A stretch of 9,028 nucleotides of DNA from Methanobacterium sp. PtaB.Bin024 (GTDB lineage Archaea; Methanobacteriota; Methanobacteria; Methanobacteriales; Methanobacteriaceae): NCBI GenBank assembly GCA_002067065.1, contig MVPY01000085.1:1-9028 (forward strand). The letters run 5' to 3'. The position numbers and the translations under genes are program-made. Position 1 is the stretch's first letter. The number at the start of each line of letters is the position of its first letter. The notes under the pieces are model-generated. The model did not search any database and had not been told where the DNA came from. It saw only the letters and a program-made list of their open reading frames with translations. This document shows positions 1 through 6,779 of this stretch, in pieces.

Positions 1-30
1 GATAAAATAAATTTAGCCAGATGTATTTTG

Positions 31-35
31 GGTGA
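31..35 (+). promoter_or_regulatory. Shine-Dalgarno site of arfA
   Basis: GGTGA lies 6 nt before the ATG at 42. It also precedes an out-of-frame ATG at 38, which is only 2 nt away and too close to be used. This spacing decides the start at 42 rather than the in-frame ATG at 51. Confidence 0.7.
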
Positions 36-41
36 AAATGT

Positions 42-794
42 ATGATACAAATGACTTTAATTCAGATTGACAACTATGGACCCTGGACCGTTACCCCTGC
101 TCCCAGGGCCGAAGCCGACCTGCAAATTCTGCAGGCAGAGCTATACGCAGACCTGCAAAGGCAATTCGCAGCCAAAGGGGGACTGGTCTTCTTCACCCGC
201 TTTGACAACATGTTAGCGGTGACCAATGGAGTGGATATGGATCATCATCTGCGCATTCAGAAATCCATCAGCAACCGTTACCCTATCACAGTTAGTATGG
301 GTATAGGAACTGCTGAAACACCATACGAGGCTCAGAGAAGTGCTACCAGTGCCTTACAGAAATATGGTGGAGCTCAATCAGAAGAACGCAGCGAAATTTT
401 GGCAATTGAAGGCCTGGTTAACCCAGATGACAGCTTCGTGCAAATCGCCCATATCGACATAAACGGCATCACCGACTCACTTACCGACATCATCCCTGCA
501 TATGATACTTCTTTTATTGTAAACCGAGTTCAACATTTCCTGATGAAAAAATTAATTGAAAAAGGTTCACTGCTCTTTTTCATTGGCGGAGATAACTTCA
601 TGTCACCCTGTAATGGCATGAACCCCGAGGGAATACTCAAAGTCATTGAGGAAATTGAAGAAGAAATCAACATCGCCCTGAAAGCAGGTGTTGGAAAGGC
701 ACCTACCGCGGAAAAGGCAGCTAATCTTGCTGATCTTGCACTGGAAGAAATAAGAGACGGTAATACCTACAACCTGGTTCATGTGATGAAATAA
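42..794 (+). CDS. arfA: GTP cyclohydrolase III (GTP cyclohydrolase IIa type)
   Basis: This 250-residue archaeal enzyme hydrolyses GTP to the formylated pyrimidine FAPy nucleotide, the first step toward riboflavin and the deazaflavin FO of coenzyme F420, and acts in the cytosol. The protein is full length and opens with IQIDNYGPWTVTP (7-19), which I recognise from the Methanocaldococcus jannaschii MJ0145 family. It has two similar halves related to nucleotide-cyclase/GGDEF folds. Half one carries Asp10 and FTRFDN (51-56). Half two carries AHIDINGIT (136-144) and IGGDN (181-185), where acidic residues bind metal and GTP. Family knowledge supplies the reaction; the motifs are visible here. The ATG at 42 is preferred over the ATG at 51 because the GGTGA at 31-35 sits 6 nt upstream and homologues begin MIQ. 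It may be monocistronic or co-transcribed with the TIM-barrel gene 163 bp downstream, whose homologue I recall adjacent in M. jannaschii. Confidence 0.96.
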   Translation: MIQMTLIQIDNYGPWTVTPAPRAEADLQILQAELYADLQRQFAAKGGLVFFTRFDNMLAVTNGVDMDHHLRIQKSISNRYPITVSMGIGTAETPYEAQRSATSALQKYGGAQSEERSEILAIEGLVNPDDSFVQIAHIDINGITDSLTDIIPAYDTSFIVNRVQHFLMKKLIEKGSLLFFIGGDNFMSPCNGMNPEGILKVIEEIEEEINIALKAGVGKAPTAEKAANLADLALEEIRDGNTYNLVHVMK

Positions 795-849
795 TTGGCT
801 TTAAATCCTTGAAGACTTTTAAATTGATTATTAATTAGCCTTGCCACCT

Positions 850-867
850 ACTTTGATGGATCAAAGT
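850..867. repeat. Perfect 18-bp dyad (8-bp arms, 2-bp centre)
   Basis: ACTTTGAT, GG, ATCAAAGT form a perfect inverted repeat between arfA and the TIM-barrel gene. There is no T-run directly after it, so it looks more like a dimeric-regulator operator than a terminator, although an RNA hairpin with a very small loop cannot be excluded. It lies 44-60 bp upstream of the likely TATA box of the next gene. Confidence 0.6.
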
Positions 868-910
868 CGTGTTTGTATCAACTGATTAGGGCTATTATAT
901 CAAATACTGA

Positions 911-920
911 ATTATATTTT
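911..920 (+). promoter_or_regulatory. Candidate TATA box of the TIM-barrel gene
   Basis: ATTATATTTT lies about 40-47 bp before the GTG at 958. With the usual archaeal spacing of about 25 bp, the transcript would start near 938-942 and have a short leader. A second AT-rich hexamer at 894-900 (ATTATAT) is an alternative. The call rests on composition and spacing only. Confidence 0.35.
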
Positions 921-957
921 AAATTGAAACCCGCAATTGATTGATTTGATTTAATAA

Positions 958-1707
958 GTGGAGTGTATTTACATTGAAGTCCTAGCTCCCATGGCAGGCA
1001 TTACTGATGGCGCGTTTTGCCGGGGTTTTCTAACTTATGGGTTCGACATGGTAACCTTAGGAGGTTACAATGCCGATGCACCCACCATAAACGCCGCGCG
1101 TAAAATTTTAGCTCGTGGAAGGCCTGAATTCGATGTTGCTGAAGAAGAATTCATTAACCATATCCAAGAACAGACAGTTTTAATTAATGATCAGGACTTC
1201 TGGAACGGCGTGATTTCAGTTAACCTTCGTTCAATTATGCCTGAACCAATTATAGAAATATCTAAGCTTAAAACTGTTGATGTGGTGGAGATTAATGCTC
1301 ACTGTCGACAGCCAGAGATAACTGATCTTGGTTGTGGCCAGGAATTGTTAAAAAATCCATATCATCTGGAAAAATTTGTCAGAGAAGTTACAAAAAAGGC
1401 AAAAAGTCAGGTTTCGGTAAAAATAAGAGCCAACGTGCCTGATGTTGACATGTCTAAGATTGTAAATGTCCTAGAACATGCAAAAGCAGATTATATTCAT
1501 GTTGATGCCATGAAACCTGGTTTTGACCATGCTGATTATGATATAATAAAAAAAATCCGTCAGGAAACTTCCCTGTTTATTATAGGCAACAATTCCATCA
1601 GAGATCTCGAATCTGCAAGAGAAATGTTGGCTTCTGGAGCTGATGGAATATCTATTGCCAGGGCAGCCATTAGAGGAACATTGTCCTTTGATCTAACCCA
1701 AATTTAA
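958..1707 (+). CDS. Dus/NifR3-related archaeal TIM-barrel flavoprotein
   Basis: The product is 249 residues and belongs to the tRNA-dihydrouridine synthase/dihydroorotate dehydrogenase-like TIM barrels, most likely the short archaeal nifR3-related family (homologue MJ0144 from memory). Visible landmarks are LAPMAGITDGAF (9-20), the first strand of Dus proteins; INAHCRQPE (112-120), aligned to the Dus NxGCP catalytic loop with Cys116 at the catalytic-cysteine position; the second-half match CGQELLKNP (126-134) to the Dus G-LL-P segment; VKIRAN (154-159), whose Lys155 matches the FMN-contacting Lys; and a phosphate-binding end (IIGNNSIRD 208-216, GADGISIARAA 227-237). The C-terminal helical tRNA-binding domain of true Dus enzymes is absent, so tRNA reduction is not established and the substrate is unknown. 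The start is unusual: GTG at 958 directly follows an in-frame TAA at 955-957, and GGAG (960-963) overlaps it. The gene has no ATG before the conserved core. Confidence 0.85.
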   Translation: MECIYIEVLAPMAGITDGAFCRGFLTYGFDMVTLGGYNADAPTINAARKILARGRPEFDVAEEEFINHIQEQTVLINDQDFWNGVISVNLRSIMPEPIIEISKLKTVDVVEINAHCRQPEITDLGCGQELLKNPYHLEKFVREVTKKAKSQVSVKIRANVPDVDMSKIVNVLEHAKADYIHVDAMKPGFDHADYDIIKKIRQETSLFIIGNNSIRDLESAREMLASGADGISIARAAIRGTLSFDLTQI

Positions 1708-1721
1708 CAGTTCATAATTTC

Positions 1722-1755
1722 AATATAAAATTTTTAATATAAAATCATATAAAAT
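1722..1755 (+). promoter_or_regulatory. Three tandem TATA-like boxes upstream of atwA
   Basis: AATATAAAA (1722-1730), AATATAAAAT (1736-1745) and CATATAAAAT (1746-1755) are three near-copies of an archaeal TATA element in the gap after the TIM-barrel gene. The last would put transcription near 1775-1780, leaving an untranslated leader of roughly 95 nt before atwA. TTTTT at 1731-1735 could also help end transcription of the upstream gene. Low complexity makes the exact box uncertain. Confidence 0.45.
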
Positions 1756-1761
1756 AAAAAC

Positions 1762-1800
1762 TAATGATCAAAAAATAATCTAATAACCATAATGATCAAA
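1762..1800. repeat. Paired TAATGATCAAA boxes before atwA
   Basis: TAATGATCAAA occurs exactly at 1762-1772 and again at 1790-1800, 28 bp apart start to start. Each contains the palindromic core TGATCA. They lie just downstream of the last TATA-like box, around or after the predicted transcription start, a typical place for an archaeal repressor to act. Operator function is inferred; the repeats themselves are plain. Confidence 0.5.
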
Positions 1801-1832
1801 TAAAAAAAGAGATAAAATTCATGAACGTAAGT

Positions 1833-1852
1833 TAACTCAACAATGTTAGTTA
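1833..1852 (+). promoter_or_regulatory. Candidate leader stem-loop before atwA
   Basis: TAACT (1833-1837) pairs with AGTTA (1848-1852), and the inner AAC (1839-1841) pairs with GTT (1845-1847) across a one-base bulge and an AAT loop. It ends 11 nt before the SD at 1864, so it could influence atwA translation. The stem is A+T-rich and weak, and may be chance. Confidence 0.3.
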
Positions 1853-1863
1853 TCTGCGGAACA

Positions 1864-1868
1864 GGTGG
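1864..1868 (+). promoter_or_regulatory. Shine-Dalgarno site of atwA
   Basis: GGTGG ends 4 nt before the ATG at 1873. It is a GGTG-type site, as used by several genes in this window, and supports this start. Confidence 0.7.
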
Positions 1869-1872
1869 TTAA

Positions 1873-3468
<1,596 letters not shown>

Positions 3469-3469
3469 G

Positions 3470-3946
3470 ATGGCATGGGAAGATGCACCATCACACGTAT
3501 GTCGAGGGGGAGATAAAAGAGCAATGGCATTTTGTTGTCCGCCTGTTAAGCCATGTCCCATTGTATTTGCCCTTGAAGATGCAGGGATCAGTGCCCAGGA
3601 GTACGTTGAGATTAAAGAGAATTTTGGGAAAAAAACCCGCCTCGGAGAAGGTGAAGGAACCTGTTTCGGCTCCCTGGTCTGGTGTTGTAAACCTTCCAAA
3701 CCATGTCCACTACGAGATATGGTGTTACGCAGGATCAACATGAGCACTGATGAATACATGGACTTAAAACACCAACTATCTGAAGAACTGGTAGGCCATG
3801 AACCAGCAGACAATGAAGCCAACATAAAAGCCCTTTCTGAGACTTTTAATGTGTCTACTGATGAAGCATCCCAGGTCCTGTCTGAATGTGGTAATGATAT
3901 TAAAACCGCTATTAAGGTTCTTAGAATGAAGAATCTAGAATTATAA
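3470..3946 (+). CDS. Methanogenesis marker protein 9 with duplicated cysteine motif and UBA-like tail
   Basis: The product is 158 residues and cytosolic. I recognise its N-terminal part as the methanogenesis marker 9 domain, found in methanogens and without an assigned function. The N-terminal ~105 residues contain a visible internal duplication with a period of 50: FCCPPVKPCP (21-30) and WCCKPSKPCP (71-80), each followed by a helix with an EY-x-(D/E)-x-K pattern (44-49, 95-100). Each unit also has an upstream cysteine (Cys11, Cys65), giving two four-cysteine sets (11, 22, 23, 29 and 65, 72, 73, 79) suited to Fe-S or zinc binding. Residues ~115-153 resemble a UBA helical bundle like that of archaeal NAC. 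The ATG is one base after the atwA stop with a GGAGG 6 nt upstream, so it is probably co-expressed with AtwA. A role in MCR maturation or activation is inferred from context only. Confidence 0.87.
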   Translation: MAWEDAPSHVCRGGDKRAMAFCCPPVKPCPIVFALEDAGISAQEYVEIKENFGKKTRLGEGEGTCFGSLVWCCKPSKPCPLRDMVLRRINMSTDEYMDLKHQLSEELVGHEPADNEANIKALSETFNVSTDEASQVLSECGNDIKTAIKVLRMKNLEL

Positions 3947-3952
3947 AGGTGG
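3947..3952 (+). promoter_or_regulatory. Shine-Dalgarno site of the precorrin-2 dehydrogenase gene
   Basis: AGGTGG begins immediately after the marker-9 stop codon and lies 9 nt before the ATG at 3962. The 15-bp gap has no room for a promoter, so the gene belongs to the atwA operon. Confidence 0.7.
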
Positions 3953-3961
3953 AAGAGTCGT

Positions 3962-4582
3962 ATGGGATGGACTCCCCTCTACATGGATATGCAGAATAAA
4001 AATGTTCTTGTAGTGGGATCAGGAGAAGTTGGTGAAAGAAGAGCACGTCGTTTTCTTAAATCAGGTGCCAATGTAGTAATCAACTCTGACCATGTTTCAG
4101 ATCAGTTGAAAGAATTAGGAGCTATCTATAAACCACGTAAAGAACTTTCAAAATGGGCAGATTGGGCAGACCTAGTGGTGGTGGCCAGTGGAGATGCACA
4201 ACTAAACCAGGAAGTGAGCCTTTTATCTAAGGACAAACTTATAAACAGAGCAGACTACCCAGAAGAGGGAAATTTAATTGTTCCATCATCATTTTTTATT
4301 GGAGATGTTCAGTTTTCTATATTCACCCAGGGAAAAAGTCCTCTCATGGCCAAAGAATTAAGAAAACGTATCCAATCAGTAGTTAATAAAAAAGATATTC
4401 TTCAACTGGAGTTGCAGCATTTCACCCGTCAGTTGCTGAAAGAAAAAGTGGAAGATCAAAAGAAACGTCGTGATTATTTATACCAAATCTTAAATGATAA
4501 GAAAATAAATGAACTTTTAGATAATGGTGAAGTGGTACGGGCCCAGGTTTACATTACTCAACTTCTGGAAAGCCTGCATTAA
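3962..4582 (+). CDS. Precorrin-2 dehydrogenase (Met8/CysG N-terminal type)
   Basis: The 206-residue protein corresponds to the N-terminal half of CysG or yeast Met8. It oxidises precorrin-2 to sirohydrochlorin with NAD+, feeding siroheme, cobamide and, in methanogens, F430 synthesis. Visible features are an NAD-binding Rossmann turn VLVVGSGEVGERRARR (15-30), VVVASGD (72-78) at a later strand, NRADYP (95-100) with Asn95 and Asp98 matching the conserved N-x-x-D at the Met8/CysG active site, and FTQGKSPLMAKELRKRI (121-137), the family's GxSP dimerisation segment. A helical tail (~145-206) completes the domain. There is no SAM-dependent methyltransferase domain, so this is the stand-alone archaeal form; whether it also chelates metal cannot be read from sequence, and archaea normally use CfbA-type chelatases. 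It sits 15 bp after marker 9 and 108 bp before hemA, which makes the first committed precursor of the same pathway. Confidence 0.92.
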   Translation: MGWTPLYMDMQNKNVLVVGSGEVGERRARRFLKSGANVVINSDHVSDQLKELGAIYKPRKELSKWADWADLVVVASGDAQLNQEVSLLSKDKLINRADYPEEGNLIVPSSFFIGDVQFSIFTQGKSPLMAKELRKRIQSVVNKKDILQLELQHFTRQLLKEKVEDQKKRRDYLYQILNDKKINELLDNGEVVRAQVYITQLLESLH

Positions 4583-4607
4583 ACCTATTAAAAAAATCAT
4601 CCCCAAG

Positions 4608-4618
4608 AAATATAAATT
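4608..4618 (+). promoter_or_regulatory. Candidate TATA box of hemA
   Basis: AAATATAAATT lies in the 108-bp gap before hemA, with a purine-rich BRE-like stretch just upstream (CCAAGA 4603-4608). Transcription would start near 4638-4642, giving a leader of about 50 nt. It suggests hemA can be expressed separately from the atwA operon, although read-through is also likely since no strong terminator follows 4582. Confidence 0.5.
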
Positions 4619-4629
4619 CCATTAACCTA

Positions 4630-4658
4630 AATAATATTAATTAGAATAATAATATTAA
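4630..4658. repeat. Paired AATAATATTAA boxes at the hemA start region
   Basis: AATAATATTAA occurs exactly at 4630-4640 and 4648-4658, 18 bp apart, each containing the palindrome AATATT. They cover the predicted transcription start downstream of the TATA box, so they could be operator half-sites. The A+T-rich background makes chance repetition a real possibility. Confidence 0.4.
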
Positions 4659-4676
4659 CCCACGTATCCAAGATCT

Positions 4677-4681
4677 GGAGG
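4677..4681 (+). promoter_or_regulatory. Shine-Dalgarno site of hemA
   Basis: GGAGG lies 9 nt before the ATG at 4691 and fixes this start. Confidence 0.8.
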
Positions 4682-4690
4682 ATTACATAT

Positions 4691-5884
4691 ATGATTCTTA
4701 ACATCAGAATCGACCATAAAACCGCGGATATTAATAAAATAGAAGAGTCCACCAGGAAGATGGATGAAATATTCGCGAATATCCAACATGATCATCAAGT
4801 GCAGGAATATGTTCAGGTAAAAACTTGCAACCGTGCTGAGATTTACCTGGTCATGGATGAAGCCCCTATGAATTATCATTGGGGAGGCTTAATTGTTGAA
4901 AAGGATGAAAAAGCCCTTGAACACGTTTTAAAACTTTCATGCGGATTGGAATCCATGATCATCGGAGAAGATCAAATACTCGGCCAACTCAAGGATGCTC
5001 ACAAAGTTAGCGTTAAGAAAGGTCATTGTGGCCCTGTTTTAGATACTGTTTTCACTAAAGCCACACATGTGGGGCAGGTAGTGCGTAAAAAGACACGGAT
5101 TAACCAGGGTTCAGTTTCCATTGGTTCTGCAGCAGTGGACCTTGCTGAATCAGTTCTTGGTGATCTTAAATGTAAAAAAGTGCTGATTATTGGTGCTGGC
5201 AAAATGGGGACACTGGTAGCCAAGGCCCTGGTAGAAAAACATCTTAAAGCAATTGTGGTAGCTAACCGAACCTATGATCGTGCGGTTTGCCTTGCCAAAG
5301 AATTGGGAGGCAGTGCAATCCATTTTGACCGTCTGGCCAGGGCAATGTCCGATGCTGATGTAGTTATAAGCGCAACTGGAGCACCCCATGCTATACTCAC
5401 CCTTGAAAAGGTAAATGTAGCTGTTCCGCCTGAAAATCTGGAAAAGATGGTTATGGTGGATATAGCCAATCCTCGAGACATTGAAGAGGGCGTGGCAGAT
5501 TTGGGGGTTAAACTTTATAACATAGATGATTTAAGAGGAATAGCTGATAATAACAAAAAAAAGCGACAATCTGAGGCAAAAGAAGCTGAAAAAATTGTTG
5601 CTGAAGAACTAGACCTTCTGGAGAACTCCCTGAGACACCTGGAAGTAGAACCCATCATTGCCAATATAAGAAGCCAGGCTGAGATCATTCGACTACGAGA
5701 AACAGAGAAAGCCTACCACATGCTGGGAGATATGAATGGTAAGGAGAAGGTTGTAGATCATCTTACCAAAGTAGTGGTGGATCGCGTGTTTTATGATATC
5801 ATACATAATCTGAAGGAAGCTGCAGAAAATGATGATACAGAGGTTATAAAAACTGCTAAGTACCTCTTTAAAAACAAAACTTAA
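4691..5884 (+). CDS. hemA: Glutamyl-tRNA reductase
   Basis: This 397-residue enzyme reduces glutamyl-tRNA(Glu) to glutamate-1-semialdehyde with NADPH, the entry step of C5 tetrapyrrole synthesis for F430, cobamide, siroheme and heme. The catalytic domain (~1-145) has the nucleophile Cys46 in VKTCNRAEIYL (43-53), the active-site His78 in the EHVLKLSCGL segment, and IIGEDQILGQ (90-99). The NADPH domain follows with VLIIGAGKMG (164-173), VVANRT (189-194), VVISATGAPH (224-233) and VDIANPRDIE (256-265). A long charged helix and dimerisation domain run from ~285 to the end. Length and motif order match archaeal HemA, including the structurally known Methanopyrus enzyme. A GGAGG site lies 9 nt upstream. 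The gene follows the precorrin-2 dehydrogenase in the same direction and ends convergently with the membrane-protein gene, with a T7 run 29 nt after its stop. Confidence 0.97.
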   Translation: MILNIRIDHKTADINKIEESTRKMDEIFANIQHDHQVQEYVQVKTCNRAEIYLVMDEAPMNYHWGGLIVEKDEKALEHVLKLSCGLESMIIGEDQILGQLKDAHKVSVKKGHCGPVLDTVFTKATHVGQVVRKKTRINQGSVSIGSAAVDLAESVLGDLKCKKVLIIGAGKMGTLVAKALVEKHLKAIVVANRTYDRAVCLAKELGGSAIHFDRLARAMSDADVVISATGAPHAILTLEKVNVAVPPENLEKMVMVDIANPRDIEEGVADLGVKLYNIDDLRGIADNNKKKRQSEAKEAEKIVAEELDLLENSLRHLEVEPIIANIRSQAEIIRLRETEKAYHMLGDMNGKEKVVDHLTKVVVDRVFYDIIHNLKEAAENDDTEVIKTAKYLFKNKT

Positions 5885-5913
5885 TTATCTGTTGAACTTT
5901 TTACTAAAACTGA

Positions 5914-5920
5914 TTTTTTT
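5914..5920 (+). terminator. T-run terminator of hemA
   Basis: Seven consecutive T residues lie 29 nt after the hemA stop, in the 60-bp convergent gap. Archaeal polymerase terminates at such U-rich tracts without needing a hairpin. A smaller T5 (5898-5902, CTTTTTA) precedes it. Confidence 0.6.
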
Positions 5921-5944
5921 GAGAATAATCCATCTATATCCTGA

Positions 5945-6700
5945 TTAGTGTAGATCATCCTCCACATCAATCAGCCCCAATAAACGGGCGGTGAATATCG
6001 TCAGGAACGGAGCTATAATAACTGTAGAAACAACATCCCCCACAGAAATATTAATATAAGGTAACATATAGGGCAGGGCATGTAGAGTGTCGAAAATGGC
6101 CTGTTTAGCTATATAAAGAACGATTAGGGTGATAAGTGAAACCAAAAGCATGTTTTTCAACTTAACCATTTTTATCTTCCTGAAAATTTTGGGAATATCA
6201 AACCCTGAAGTTATGCTACCCCCATGATGGGCCATGTTTAAAACCGCACCCTGAAACATGATATTAAAAAAGAGGAAAAATATTATTCCAATTAATAAAT
6301 AGCATCCCGTGGTTAGATGGCTGAAATCAAGACCGGAGATTATTTCAAACTCATAAATTCCCATTACAACCAAAATTAATGGTGTTACAAAATAGATTAA
6401 TAATATAATGCTCTCTTTCACTCCATGCCAGAATAGTTCCAAGGGATGGTGGAAACTGGGTGGTTTATGTGATCCTTTCACTGTCTCCTCAACTATACGG
6501 AAACCATAACCCACCTCAACCAGGGATAAAAATATCACCACAATGACTATTATAACATCAGAAAGGCCTTCAATGATTGAAGGAGCATTTAAATCCACAA
6601 CATAATCTGTTAAAAATAATATAACGCCTAAAAAAAGAACGTTACGCCAATCTGAAGTAGCGTAAACTATAGCATCTTTAAAAAAAGAATTTATCTTCAT
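5945..6700 (-). CDS. DUF4013-type multi-spanning membrane protein
   Basis: The protein has 251 residues from the chosen start. It is an integral membrane protein of unknown function whose layout fits the DUF4013 family, common and multicopy in Methanobacteriales. About six hydrophobic segments are visible, near residues 20-36, 47-66, 97-115, 132-153, 182-199 and 221-241. Family-like features are an opening amphipathic stretch ending in SDWRNVLFLGVIL (16-28), EVGYGFRIVEETVKG (62-76) before a polar loop with PSFHHPLELFWHGVKE (81-96), and a Phe/Ile-rich end TIFTARLLGLI (234-244). I chose the ATG at 6700 because AGGTG (6706-6710, minus strand) stands 5 nt before it and family members start near here; an in-frame ATG at 6736 would add 12 residues without a comparable site. 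It lies between hemA, which it faces tail to tail, and the AAA gene upstream on the same strand. No catalytic residues can be named. Confidence 0.8.
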   Translation of the reverse strand: MKINSFFKDAIVYATSDWRNVLFLGVILFLTDYVVDLNAPSIIEGLSDVIIVIVVIFLSLVEVGYGFRIVEETVKGSHKPPSFHHPLELFWHGVKESIILLIYFVTPLILVVMGIYEFEIISGLDFSHLTTGCYLLIGIIFFLFFNIMFQGAVLNMAHHGGSITSGFDIPKIFRKIKMVKLKNMLLVSLITLIVLYIAKQAIFDTLHALPYMLPYINISVGDVVSTVIIAPFLTIFTARLLGLIDVEDDLH

Positions 6701-6705
6701 TAGAA

Positions 6706-6710
6706 CACCT
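6706..6710 (-). promoter_or_regulatory. Shine-Dalgarno site that sets the DUF4013 gene start
   Basis: Minus-strand AGGTG, 5 nt before the ATG at 6700. It favours that ATG over the in-frame ATG 36 nt further upstream. Confidence 0.7.
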
Positions 6711-6756
6711 GTTAATGTAAATATACGAAACATCATTTAAAATTAATTACTTTTTT

Positions 6757-6776
6757 AAAAATAAAAAATTAAAAAA
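6757..6776 (-). terminator. T-rich terminator of the AAA ATPase gene
   Basis: Reading the minus strand past the TGA at 6780-6782, T6 (6776-6771), T6 (6768-6763) and T4 (6760-6757) follow at once. This is a strong archaeal-type U-rich termination region and suggests the AAA and DUF4013 genes are separate transcription units. Confidence 0.6.
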
Positions 6777-6779
6777 TAT

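Noticed and set aside
38..40. ATG just before the arfA start
   Set aside because: It is in a different frame from the conserved protein and only 2 nt from the GGTGA.
1821..1835. Tiny upstream frame (ATG, three codons, TAA) in the atwA leader
   Set aside because: No SD, four codons only, and no sign of a regulatory peptide; chance is the simplest explanation.
1708..1872. Possible CRISPR-like or short tandem array suggested by repeated ATATAAAAT and TAATGATCAAA
   Set aside because: Repeats are about 10 bp with irregular short spacing and only two or three copies, fitting promoter elements rather than a CRISPR array.
3483..3743. An 86-codon + strand frame overlapping the marker-9 gene
   Set aside because: The other frame carries the conserved cysteine repeats, coupled start and SD; this one has no family features.
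6701..6736. Twelve-residue N-terminal extension of the DUF4013 protein from an ATG at 6736
   Set aside because: The AGGTG site is placed for the ATG at 6700, and the extension covers the probable promoter and leader.
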